The notes below the pieces were generated by a model. That model was not told where the DNA came from and made no database searches. It was given only the letters and a program-made list of their open reading frames with translations. Shown here one piece after another: positions 50,150 to 60,358 of a DNA stretch of 64,000 bases. The DNA is taken from contig CM077116.1 of assembly GCA_039619475.1 (NCBI GenBank), positions 278,705,258 to 278,769,257 of the forward strand. Direction: 5' to 3'. The stretch's first letter is position 1. Every line of letters starts with the position of its first letter. Made by a program: the position numbers and the translations under genes. This DNA comes from Icerya purchasi (taxonomy: Eukaryota; Arthropoda; Insecta; Hemiptera; Monophlebidae).

Positions 50150-52545
50150 GAAATTTTTAAAGTTGCCAAAAACTTCAAACAGTTCCTCCCCTCTAGCGCC
50201 GCGAGTATTACAGCTAAAAATTTTGAACAGGGTTAAACATATGCGCTTCGACATATATTTCTCAAGTTTGGAACATCAAGGTTTGAAAGTTTCGTTAAGG
50301 AAATAACTTATGGTTTCGTTCTTGACAAATAACGATCTTTCCATCGATCATGACCGAAAAAAAAATATTATTTTTGAAACTTTCGAGCTTTCGGCGCTTA
50401 AGGTTCTGAATTTTAAGATGGAAACCTAGATGTTCCAAAGTAAATAAATAAACAGGGACGCACATTTTTTTAACCTTGTTCAAAATCTTGAACCAATACA
50501 TAAATTACAAGCGGGGCTACACGTCATTTTTCAGAATTTTATGAACTTTTAGTAAATTTCAAACAGTTTTGTTAAGAAAACGAAATAAAAAATAGCGCTC
50601 TTTCCAATAATAATACACTTGAAAAAAATTTTTTTTTTACAAAATTTCGAGCTTTCAGAGCCCCAAGTCACTAATTTTAAAATTGGAAACTTAGATGTTC
50701 CAAACCAGAGAAATATACATGGCCCATATTTACTACTTTCCTCAAAATTTTTAGCTATAATACTCGCGTCACAAATCAATTCTCTCGATTTTTTGAACTT
50801 TTCAGCAAACTTTGAAAGTTCAATTAAGAAAATGAAATACGGTTTCTTTCCCGACAGATAGCGATCCTTCAAACGGTATATAACATGCGTCAGAAAAATA
50901 AAAAATTTTCTTCAAAATTTCGAACTTTCGGCGCCTTAAGGGTCCAATTTTAAAACTGAAAATCCAAATGTTATAAACTTGAGAAATATAAGGGGATCAG
51001 CACGTTTTTAGCCGCGTTCAAAATTTTCAGCTGTAATATTCGTGGAGCTAGTGGAGAGACACATAATTATTTTTTTTTTTTGAACTTTTCAGAACTTTGA
51101 AAATTTCTTTAAAAAAATGAAATACGATTTCGTTTCCGACGAATAGCGATATTTCTAATGATATATCACAAACCTAAAAAAAAAAAATTTTTTTTTCAAA
51201 ATTTTGAATTTTTGGTGCCCCACAGGTCTCAGTCTAAAGTTGGGGTCCGATTGTCTTAAATCAGAGAAATATACGTAGAGTCGCGTGTTTTCTACCATGT
51301 TCCAAATTTATAGCTGTAATACTCGCGTCGCAAGAAGGGGGCCGGTAATTGGAGCTGACGCTTTTTTGAGCTTTATCGCAACTTTGAAAGTTTGGTTAAG
51401 AAAATGAAATTCGGTTTCGTTCCCGACTGCTAGAGATCTTTCTAATGATATATCACAAGCCCAAGAAAAAAAATATTTTTTTCCAAAATCTCGAGCTTTC
51501 GGTGCCCCGAGGGTCCAATTTTAAAGCTGGAAACTCGGATGTTCCAAACTAGAGAAATATACGTGGAAGCGCATATTTTTAACCGTGTTCAAAATTTTTA
51601 TCGGTAATATTCGCGGCGCTAGGGGGGGGGACACGTCATTTTTCGCGCTTTTTTGAACTTTACGGCAACTTTGAATTTTTTGGTAAAGAAAATGATATAA
51701 GGTTTTGTTCCTGATAAATAGCGATCTTTCAAACGATATATTACATTACCGGGAAAAAAAATATTTTTTTACAAAATTTTGAGCTTTCGAAGCCCCGGAG
51801 TTTTATTTTTAAAGCTTGAGACCCGGACGCACCAAATTACAGAAATATACGTGGAAGTACATATTTTTAACCATGTTTTAAATTTTTAGCTATAATACTC
51901 GCAGCGCTAGGGGACGCGCAATTTTTCGAGCTTTTTCGAGCTTTATCGCAACTTTGAAAGTTTGGTTAAGAAAATGAAATTCGGTTTCGTTCTCGACTAC
52001 TAGAGATCTTTCTAATGATATATCACAAGCCCAAGAAAAAAAATATTTTTTTCCAAAATCTCGAGCTTTCGGTGCCCCGAGGGTCCAATTTTAAAGCTGG
52101 AAACTCGGATGTTCCAAACTAGAGAAATATACGTGGAAGCGCATATTTTTAACCGTGTTCAAAATTTTTATCGATAATATTCGCGGCGCTAGGGGGGGGG
52201 ACACGTCATTTTTCGCGCTTTTTTGAACTTTACGGCAACTTTGAATTTTTTGGTAAAGAAAATGATATAAGATTTTGTTCCTGATAAATAGCGATCTTTC
52301 AAACGATATATTACATTACCGGGAAAAAAAATATTTTTTTACAAACTTTTGAGCTTTTGTCGCCCCGAGGGTCCAGTTTTAAAGTTGGAAATCCGGATGT
52401 TCCAAACTAGAGAAATATACGGGTATGTGCGTATTTTTAGCCCCATTCAAAATTTTTAACTACAATACTCGCGGCGCTAAGGGGGGGAACACGTCATTTT
52501 TTGCTGTTTTTTGAACTTTTGGGCAACTTTACATAACTTTTGTAA
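50150..52545 (+). repeat. Satellite array, about 8 units of about 285 bp, dimeric
   Basis: The anchor word tttggttaag (or variants) recurs at about 50288, 50567, 50818, 51104, 51391, 51679, 51961 and 52249. The spacings are about 279, 251, 286, 287, 288, 282 and 288. Units 51391 and 51961 are almost identical to each other, as are 51679 and 52249, so the last four units are a 570-bp dimer repeated twice. Each unit contains gagctttcgg, ccaaactagagaaatatacg, ttcaaaatttttagc and acacgtcatttttcg. Two partial units also occur in copy C. Confidence 0.92.
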
Positions 52546-52859
52546 CGTAATTTTTTGATTTTATGAAAGTACTCCTGCATTGTAGTTTATATTTTGAATT
52601 TCAGCGTTATAAGTTTATCTAGTGACGAGTTATGATTTTTTAAGTGATTTTTGAGGTCGTTTTATGTACCATATTATATATTCTTGACGGTTTTTTGGGT
52701 TTTTTGCCGCCCAGGGTAATCGGTCATCTTCAAGTTATAGATCGTTTTAAAGATAATTTTAATTGTAATTTATGTTCCAAATTTGAAGTTTATAAGTCAA
52801 GCCGTTCGTCAATTATTGATTTTTATTTGATATTTTTGTCATTTGTGTACCATCTTATA

Positions 52860-52892
52860 AGGATTCCGTACATTATATGTATACGGAATCCT
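52860..52892. repeat. Terminal hairpin of the satellite-bearing element
   Basis: Arms AGGATTCCGTA (52860-52870) and TACGGAATCCT (52882-52892) are perfect reverse complements around an 11-base AT-rich loop. Copy C has the same structure with a few mismatches at about 42500-42535. Confidence 0.9.
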
Positions 52893-52904
52893 AAAAATGA
52901 CGAC

Positions 52905-53085
52905 CGACGGACCTATAGAGCAACTTTCTGGTATCTTTCACATTATAGACGGATAATTGGTCACCAAAGAGCTAGATGGAAGGATAATCTAAACAAATTT
53001 TTATATCACAAACATTTCGAAAGAGTAGCCATAAATAGAAGGGAATGGAAACGGTTAAAGAAAACCGTTGCTCTTTAAGGGCCGA
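52905..53085 (+). mobile_element. LINE C-terminal relic
   Basis: In one frame GHQRARWKDNLNKF, then FERVAINRREWKRLKKTVAL. This resembles the (R)PR-RW-DDL ... W---A-DR--WR-L-EA tail of endonuclease-type LINE proteins. It abuts the hairpin end of the satellite-bearing element. An open frame runs across the junction by chance. Confidence 0.6.
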
Positions 53086-53089
53086 GGAA

Positions 53090-54671
53090 ATTTGAATCAT
53101 AAACTATAGATTTATTTATTCATTGGTGTGTTTCTTGTTTTCTTCCTCAATAAAGGTATTTCATTGATCGATTGATTGACACACTTCCTTGCGACCAAAT
53201 TTTATTAAAATGTTATCGGCAAAACTTGAGTTGTAATTAATGATGATGGCAATAAATTACTCTGATAGAATTGCTTTTATTTCTAATTTCCAAAGAACTC
53301 GCAACTTTCCATAAATAATTTTACATTATTTTACGCTTTTAATAATTTTATTAATTCTCTTAAAAAAAAACGAAAGACTCACTACAACCCCTTATGAACT
53401 TCTAAATCCGCCACTATAATCTTAATTAAATTCTTAATAAAGCATTATTAGATAGCGAAAAGGTCTCTTGATCAGAGATATATTCGACAAAGTAATTAGT
53501 CGGTCACGTTAACTGATCGATTTTTCTAATAAATACTAAAAGCAATTAAACTGCTTCCGTTAAATCATCCAGTAACCCAGATCTTCTTTTTTTTATATAT
53601 ATATATATATATATAAATTCAGTTCTTTTGTTTCGTATGGCTCGTCAGCGGAGATTTACCCAGCATTATAGTAACCAAACGAAAAATTATATTCACGCTT
53701 AGAAATGGAAGAGGTGGAAGATGATATTTAATACGGTCGCAACAGAGAAGGAGGGAAATAAAAGAACAAATGAGGAATTAAAAGATGTAGGAAATAAAAT
53801 GGAAAGCTTAAGAATTACACGTGTAAGCAGATCCCATTGTTTGGAAGTTGTATAATTAACATGTGTACGGGCGTGAAACGAAAAGATGTCAAAGAACTAA
53901 ACATTAAGCAAAAAAAATTGACTAAAAGCGAACGCATGAGGATTTTGTAAAGAACACATAAAGCGGTGAATGTATACAGAGAGTGCTTTCTAATATGCTC
54001 GATAGTTAGCTTTGGAATATTATTTTCAGCGGAGTACAGACGTATATCATTAGAAGAGCAGAATGGAAGCTTAAGAAAATACTAAAGAGGAGAGGTCTAA
54101 GTCGAGAGATAAGAAGAAGAATGTCATCTTCGAAGTAGAGCGGGGGAAGATTAATAATCAGCCCGATTTTTTTCATGTGATATTTATGTATGTCTGCCGT
54201 ATATCAGAAACATTAAAATTGCCGAAGAATCCGGCATTTCTAAACATTTTTATCTCTTTCGGAGCATTTTGCCGGTTGTTTCCATTATGTATTTACACGC
54301 GTTGCATAAACATTACTATCAAACATGTATAATTTGTGCAAGGCTGCGTTCGTTATAAGAGACCCTTGTCACTTTTACGAACTTCATGTAGTTCAAGTAT
54401 TGCGAAAGTGTAGCGGTTAAATTTGTTTACGCAGAGAACGCTGTACCGGTGCATTGACCGGCCTTAAATGATAGCACACGTTAAGTCCGACAAGTTTAAA
54501 TCGTTCTCGCTAAACTAAATTCGCGCCGGAAACTTCTCTCAAAGTGGCTTCCATCCTTAATTCGAAGTCAAACTGTTCAAAAACCTTAAAAGAGTAAGGG
54601 CAAGAGTGTCATCAGAACTGATCTATTTAATTTCGCAAACTCCAACGGACCACTATTATACGGTTTACCTC

Positions 54672-54730
<59 letters not shown>

Positions 54731-55090
54731 CGATAATTAATAATATTCTAATCAGAAATAACTCGACATTCTATTCGTAAGCCAGCTACTGTTGTGTGGT
54801 ATTTCGTTCCGAGTAGAATATTCCACTGCCTCACATTACAATTTCCAAAAATTTCACTCGCGCTGAAGTTGACGCGCAAAAAAATTCAAAAAAAAACACC
54901 TAAACATACTTTTTTTATCGAACAAATTTGCCCGTGTCATTTGAAAGTTACTTCTCTCGTTCGCATTATCACGGTAGATTTATTTATTTTTTTGGTTTTT
55001 CACCAGTACCATAGAAATGGAAAATAAAAAGCCTATCTACACATTTAGAAATGAAGTAATGAAGAAACACGGGAGTCATAAATCTTATGA

Positions 55091-55124
<34 letters not shown>

Positions 55125-55153
55125 GTAATAATAGTTTCGAGAGATTGTTTTTT
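53090..55153. other. No gene seen; microsatellites
   Basis: A TA tract at 53596-53614, (ATT)n at 54671-54729 and (AAT)n at 55091-55132. About 54780-54870 resembles 13440-13545. A TTTTTTAG acceptor-like site ends at 55155, 25 bases before the coiled-coil start codon, so an upstream non-coding exon is possible but not located. Confidence 0.45.
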
Positions 55154-55179
55154 AGGCGTCTGCGTGTACAGATATAAAC

Positions 55180-55905
55180 ATGTCAACGGAAAAGCCGATA
55201 ATAAATCCGCCGGTCGACGATGATAAACCGTCAACGGAGGAGCAAAATGAATCAGCCGGGCATTGGAAAAAATCCGTGGAGCAAAAGATGGCCGAAGATT
55301 TGAATTTTGAGCGGCGCGTCAGAGACAGTTTACGACGTCTAGAGGACTTTGAAACGACCTGTTCGGAAACGGACCGCGAGTGGAACCGTTTGCGCTGCTT
55401 CCGAGAGCTGATCGATCTGCAAAATATGAAGAATCACTACAAAATGGACATCGCCGAGCTGCTGCAGAAAAGCATCGCGATGAAGCAAAAGCAGCTGGAC
55501 ACGTTGAAGGATAAACTGAACAGATTGCTGAAGCATAACGAGCTGATAAAAAGGCAGAACGATCAGCTGATGGAACAGCGAGATCAGACCTATACGGACA
55601 TTATGTCGGCTACGAAGGCCAAGTTTGAGCTGATGGAACGGCTGATGGAAGAACAAAAAAGCAAGCTGTATGATGTGGTCGCGCTGAACAAGGAAATCGA
55701 AGATTCGGAGCGGAAATTCAACGAAACCAGCATTCAGCTGACCAGAATTGAGCGCCGGGTGACCGACAAGCAGTCTGAGATCATCGAGTACATTATCGGC
55801 ACGCTCAGCGAAAACGTTACAGACGAATACGTCGAAAATCGGCCGAGCAATTTCGAGAAAAACCAGCAAGCAGTTGTTCCGGAAACAGACTCGCCACATC
55901 AGTGA
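55180..55905 (+). CDS. Coiled-coil protein of unknown family, 241 residues
   Basis: I do not recognise the family. The protein starts MSTEKPIINPPVDDDKP (acidic, disordered). From about residue 28 to 205 it is almost wholly charged and helical (WKKSVEQKMAEDLNF, LQKSIAMKQKQLDTLKDKL, LMERLMEEQKSKLYDVV), as in a long coiled coil. It ends in an acidic, low-complexity tail (VVPETDSPHQ). There is no signal peptide or membrane segment, so a cytoplasmic or cytoskeletal structural role is possible but unproven. Codons are markedly GC-richer at third positions than anything nearby, and the frame is unbroken, which argues for a real gene under selection. The reading frame has no intron. A splice-acceptor-like site at 55155 and AATAAA at 55983 bracket it. 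A retroposed origin is possible. Confidence 0.85.
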   Translation: MSTEKPIINPPVDDDKPSTEEQNESAGHWKKSVEQKMAEDLNFERRVRDSLRRLEDFETTCSETDREWNRLRCFRELIDLQNMKNHYKMDIAELLQKSIAMKQKQLDTLKDKLNRLLKHNELIKRQNDQLMEQRDQTYTDIMSATKAKFELMERLMEEQKSKLYDVVALNKEIEDSERKFNETSIQLTRIERRVTDKQSEIIEYIIGTLSENVTDEYVENRPSNFEKNQQAVVPETDSPHQ

Positions 55906-55982
55906 GCAGTCTAAAAATGTCGTTCGCGTAGTCCGCTTCGTTACAACTTTTTATAGAACAGTGTTTTCCTTTTTATGTAAGC

Positions 55983-55988
55983 AATAAA
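55983..55988 (+). terminator. Poly(A) signal of the coiled-coil gene
   Basis: AATAAA 78 bases after the TGA at 55903-55905, followed by a T-rich stretch. An A-rich run at about 56008-56030 could be genomic or the trace of a retroposed tail. Confidence 0.7.
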
Positions 55989-56224
55989 AATATTCCTTGT
56001 TTTATCAAAAAAAACAAACAAAAAAAAAAACGGTATTTTTTTATGAGAGAACTGAATTTCTAACTCCTTAATTACCAATCATCTCATAAATATATTAAGT
56101 TCATAGTTAAATACCTAATAAATCTACACAACACATGTGTCATATTTAGTTTTTTTCCCGGGAAAACGTAATCAGTGTATCGATAATTTCAAACAACAAC
56201 CGTCAAACTATTAAGAGGTCGATC

Positions 56225-56400
56225 GAATAATGGTGGCCCCCAGATGGGACCCCGAGAGCGGACTATTGTGTGCTTAGCCGCTTGCGCCTAGGCCACACTC
56301 GGGTGTCGCACAATCATGTGTTAGTTGGGGACGACCCACTAAAACAGTATGCCCCTTCTGCAATTTTCAGACGCCACCATCTACCGAGAGCATTTTCTGC
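56225..56400 (-). repeat. GC-rich structured block, possible retroelement or SINE piece
   Basis: An island of about 170 bp far richer in G+C than its surroundings. On minus, GTGTGGCCTAGGCGCAAGCG and then GCTAAGCACAC can fold as a stem; the first part also resembles a tRNA A box. I see no convincing B box or full tRNA cloverleaf. Its identity is unresolved. Confidence 0.35.
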
Positions 56401-57612
56401 TGCAATACTCTCTATATTTAGTTTTTGGGGAACTGGGATTCAGTAGGAGCCGGGGGAAGCTTGGGTAAATTTTTGGCTTTTGAGCAAGAATTCAGGTTAC
56501 TCTTTTTATCTCCTGTATAAAATACTTACGGTTCAGATTAGCGGAACTTTTGAGTGGCTCTTGGCTTTCAGATTAACGGACGCCCCGGTTTGTATATTTA
56601 TACACTACTAATTGTGAATAACCAAAAGATATCTTCAGACAAAATAAATGCATGTAATATCAAAAACATATTATACGGCGTATGCGTACAAGCTGAATTA
56701 AATAAGAAATAACTCTCGTTAAAATTATTTATTTTCCAAAAAATGTTTACATACTAATAATTATCGTTAATGCTTGTAGATGAAATGAATTTAAAATACT
56801 TTGAATACAATGAACGTAAGTAACACAACAATAAAAACGTGAAGCAAAGTAAAAATCAAATCCGCCTCGCTCCTGCTCATTTTCGTTCAACCTGTTTGGA
56901 AAAAAAAGATAAAAAATAAATAAACCTTTTTGTTTATATCACAATGTCGGGAAAAGGGAAAACAACGTAAGAGGACTGTGATCAACTCTAGTAGTAACGT
57001 GTCTGAAAATTTGTAAATTTCCATGTCCTGTAGAATTTCATCTAAGACGGGCACTTTTTCTTTTCGCATCTCTAAATTATTCAGCAGAAACAAGCTAACA
57101 AATAGCACAAGCTGATGTATATTATATTCTTTCTGGTTCCTAACCTCCATTTTAATACACGGAAAATGTTAGATTTCGAATAGGTTTATTCGATTATTTC
57201 CAACTCCACGGACGGTTACGTTCCTTTATCATTCATGCGATTTTATTTTTTTTAATACATCATTTACCCGGATTTCTTTTTTTTTTTTTTCTAATTCCAT
57301 TTATCCCGATTTTTAATACCTCTTTTCACTTCCTTTCTTAAGAGATAATCCTTTAACCTCCGAAGCTGTGTAAAAGTTTTCATTAACGGCTTTGGTTGTT
57401 GGATGGTTACTACTTTCGGTCTCTAATAAAACCATTCATTTCATATTTCTGTACAACCGTATTTACAAATCCACAGTTGCTTCAGCACTCGCCACTTCGC
57501 CATTCCATTATTGTCACCATTATTCGTCTGCGTTGTTAATGTCGACATGCGTCGGAAATAAATGGCTAAAGCTTTCACAGTGATCACACATTACCCGTCG
57601 TACATAAATTAG
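56401..57612. other. No gene seen
   Basis: ORFs at 56887-57150 (-) and 57392-57583 (+) have no recognised domain. 57230-57560 is C/T-rich, like LINE relics elsewhere here, without readable motifs. Confidence 0.4.
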
Positions 57613-57747
57613 ACAACTGTGTTAAAAAGAAATTACATTTACTTAACATTTCGGGCAGCTTACACTGACCATTATCAGAAGCTAACTGCTGATGGTCAAT
57701 GTAACATGAAACGTTAAGCAAATATAATTTCATTCTAACACAGTTGT
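57613..57747. repeat. Foldback repeat, about 65-bp imperfect arms
   Basis: ACAACTGTGTTA at the left end (57613) is mirrored by TAACACAGTTGT at the right end (57747). The arms remain alignable to the centre (aaattacattt/aaatataattt, cattatcag/ctgatggtc) with about a 9-base loop. Non-coding, MITE-like. Confidence 0.75.
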
Positions 57748-57954
57748 GTCCCCGTAATTTCTTTATGATGAATGATGATTCGGAAACTTAGCCGCATAAT
57801 CATAGTGTACCATAATTTAAATGGCCACAAAATAAATAATAGAGTCGATAAATAATGAGTAATAATGTCGAAAAGTTGCAATTAAAAATTAAACGCAATT
57901 ATAAAAATACAAACATAGCGGTCAAACCCATAGAACGTTCAGAACGTGCTACAC

Positions 57955-58164
57955 CATAGGGAGCATCCATTAATTACGTGAGCTGTTTTTCTTTTAATTT
58001 GGATCCCTTAACCCCTTGGTGAGATTTAGTGAGATTTGATGGGACCCCCTGCCCCACACGTGAAATTTACACTATATTTGTTGAAGGACTAGATTTATTT
58101 TCATAAAAGAGAAAAATAATACAACGTTAAGGTGTATCATTACGAATATATTAAAATTTAATAA
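57955..58164. repeat. Dispersed repeat sharing an end with 44085-44380
   Basis: GCATCCATTAATTACGTGAGCT (57963-57984) is identical to 44089-44110. The interior 58050-58165 matches 44255-44350 in reverse. It directly abuts the LINE ORF1 fragment at 58165. Confidence 0.55.
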
Positions 58165-58974
58165 AATTTCAGCAAAATTTCCACCTCCTTCTCCGACATT
58201 ATCCCCCAGGGTAGAGGGCGTATCTCTATTGTCTTCCCCTCCATTTCCACCGCCAACAACTTTCTAAACAATCGCTTTTTCTTCAATTCTCACGAGCTCA
58301 AAGCTGTCATTCCCCATAATACCCTATACAGAATTGGTGTTATTTCTGGAGTTCATCCTTCTTTCTCTGTTGAGGAAATTAAAGAAGGGCTTGATTCGTC
58401 TATCCCTGTAGTATCTATTCGCCGCATCCTTCGCTCTTCCGATGGATCCAAAGTTCCCACCAGAAGTGTCGAATTAAAATTTGCCAAATCGTCTCTCCCT
58501 GAGTTTGTATCCGTTTACAAACTTCGTTTTACAGTGTCCACAATTATCCGTTCTCCCACCCAGTGCTCTAATTGTTTCCTTTTCGAACATATTGCACGCC
58601 ATTGTCACAGCTCTCTTCCTTCATGTTCCCCCATTGTTCCTCTAAACATTCTTCCTCCCAATTGTACGAATCTCCAGGAGCCTCCTTTTTGTCGCAACTG
58701 CAAAGGTAATCACAGCGCTTCCGATCGAGCCTGTCCCGAATGGCAGCGGCAGAAGGACATAAAAACAATCATGACTTTCGAGAACATCTCTTTTCACGAA
58801 GCCGTTAAAGTTAAATCCTTCAGTTCCGCCTCTCCAGCCTTCTCTTATGCTAATCGCGCCGCAGCCCTTATTTCCTCTTCAAACGTGTCCTCAAAAACTT
58901 CTAAATTCCCCTCTCTTCCACGTCCTAAATCCCCCACTTTCCACAAAACTTCATTGGAAATAGTGAAAATTTAA
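58165..58974 (+). pseudogene. LINE ORF1 (gag-like, zinc knuckles), fragment
   Basis: Open for 270 codons without an ATG; the 5' end is missing. The N-terminal part has an RNA-binding-like pattern (RISIVFPSISTANNFLN, then LYRIGVISGVHPSFSVEEIKEGL). Next comes YKLRFTVSTIIRSPTQCSNC and two zinc knuckles: C-X2-C-X4-H-X4-C (CSNCFLFEHIARHC) and C-X2-C-X3-H-X6-C (CRNCKGNHSASDRAC). This is the ORF1 nucleic-acid-binding protein of I/Jockey-type LINEs. C/T-rich codon use matches the 23.2-kb LINE, so it may be that family's ORF1. No ORF2 follows and the end at 58974 is abrupt. Confidence 0.85.
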
Positions 58975-60019
58975 AAATTGCAACTGATTAGAAAACCCTT
59001 AAACTAATAGCGCAGTAAACATTGTTCTTACAATATGCGGTACAAAAAAAAAAAAAAAAAATGAAGCGATGCAGTTAGACGCCTTAGGTGCATGTCCGGT
59101 TAATTAGTAAGTAATCACGAGACAACCCAAACTACTGACGCCACCTGATATATTCGCTAATACGAGTCATCAGCAGAAAATTTGTTAACGTTCTTCCCAA
59201 CACTAATTATCCTAAAAAAGTATTCTCTCTGTACACTGAGTACTCATTATTACAATTTTTATATCAGGTACTTGCGTGATTTTAGGTGAAATATTAGTAC
59301 TTCAAGCGAGACGTCGTGTATATTATTTTCAACGTTTCTTTGTTAACTATTTTCCGATGCCATTTTAATTTGTCTTTTGTTATCTCAAGCGAAAATTTAA
59401 ATCAAATACTGTTTGAAGATATTAATAACAACATGTGTCACCTTTTTTTGCACACTTAAGACACGATGCTGATGTTGAAATGAATAATACGTTCCGAGGA
59501 GAAAATGCAATACGGGCTGCGTACATAGGTCGCTTTTGGCCACTTTTTGTGGTTTTCGAGTTTAGAAATGTCTTTTATTCCGTTCTTTAGGTAATTATTG
59601 GAAGCTGGCGCGGCGCGCTTTTCTCGAAAATTCAAAACATAGAATGCCGATTAATACCTGATTAATACATGCTAATCAGAATTTTATATCAAACGATTAC
59701 GAAGTAAAAAAAAAAAAAATAAATAAATAATTTACAGATTTTTTATCTTTTACGTGAAACTACACTGTGCTCATTAAAACTGAGCGGTTGAAATACTTCA
59801 AAATAGAGTATCATAACATTTTCACATTGAAAAAAAAAAAAAAAAAACTTAAAAACATCTAAATTCTAATTGGAATTTAACATTTCGTTGTATGTGTCGA
59901 CTTTCTAGTTTCACGCATCAGTCTTCACTACGTAGGACCGTTCTACTGCTTCGATAAATTTTAGCCCTACATTTTCTACTCGATTTAATCAATATTTAGG
60001 TACGACGATTGACGTCTAG
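58975..60019. other. AT-rich, no gene seen
   Basis: Poly(A) at 59046-59060, 59707-59720 and 59829-59846. No supported ORF or repeat match. Confidence 0.45.
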
Positions 60020-60358
60020 CAAGGCTGCGTCCACGGGGGGGGGGGGTGACCTCCCCCGTGAGAACTGAAAAAGTTATTATAAATACACAAAAATCAAAAA
60101 TTTTAAATAAATATTGATAATTTTTTAGGGTGTTCGTAAATTAAAATGCAAAATTTTTTATTACCACTATAATCAATGGCAAGTAATTTTTATTAATATT
60201 TATACGATAATTCATTTATGTAAATTATTAATATATAAATCCAAAAATGATAGAAAATGTGAATAGTATGAATATTAGTAAAAAATATATTGTTATTTAT
60301 AAAATAAATATGTGAAAAAAATGTCCCCCCCCCATCAAAATTCCGAGCTTGGGCGTGA
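60020..60358 (+). mobile_element. G/C-run-bounded MITE, copy 3
   Basis: The left end CAAGGCTGCGTCCACG, followed by a G12 run, and the right end, a C9 run followed by ATCAAAATTCCGAGC and GGGCGTG, mirror copy 1 at 9578-9999. Interior words gagaactgaaa-agttattata and ttgttatttata-aataaata are shared. Shorter than copy 1 by about 80 bp. Confidence 0.7.

Larger units (their letters stand above)
48784..52900 (+). mobile_element. Satellite-bearing element, copy B (fullest, about 4.1 kb)
   Basis: Left terminus AACAAGTTCAGTCAAG (48784), with AGGATTCCGTAT at 48819-48830. Copy A homology to 50088 is interrupted by about 600 bp absent from copy A (about 48863-49459). A tandem array (about 50150-52545) follows, then a 350-bp right end shared with copy C, closing with a perfect hairpin (52860-52892) and AAAAATG. 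The 12 bases ATACGGAATCCT at the right end are the inverse of the left AGGATTCCGTAT. No coding sequence is seen, so it would be non-autonomous. The architecture resembles Helentron-derived HINE/DINE elements; that assignment is inference. Confidence 0.75.

Noticed and set aside
50150..52545. Possible CRISPR-like array of regular repeats
   Set aside because: Units are about 285 bp, contiguous and without short repeat/unique-spacer structure, in eukaryotic DNA; it is a satellite array.
52644..53078. 144-codon ORF as a host gene
   Set aside because: It spans the junction between the right end of a repeat element and a LINE relic; the two halves have unrelated origins.
55339..55899. 186-codon minus-strand ORF
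   Set aside because: Antisense to the coiled-coil gene; GC-rich codons keep the opposite frame open. Its composition is not protein-like for any family I know.
56240..56320. A tRNA gene on minus
   Set aside because: An A-box-like stretch is present but I could not form acceptor and T arms or find a B box; kept only as a structured block.
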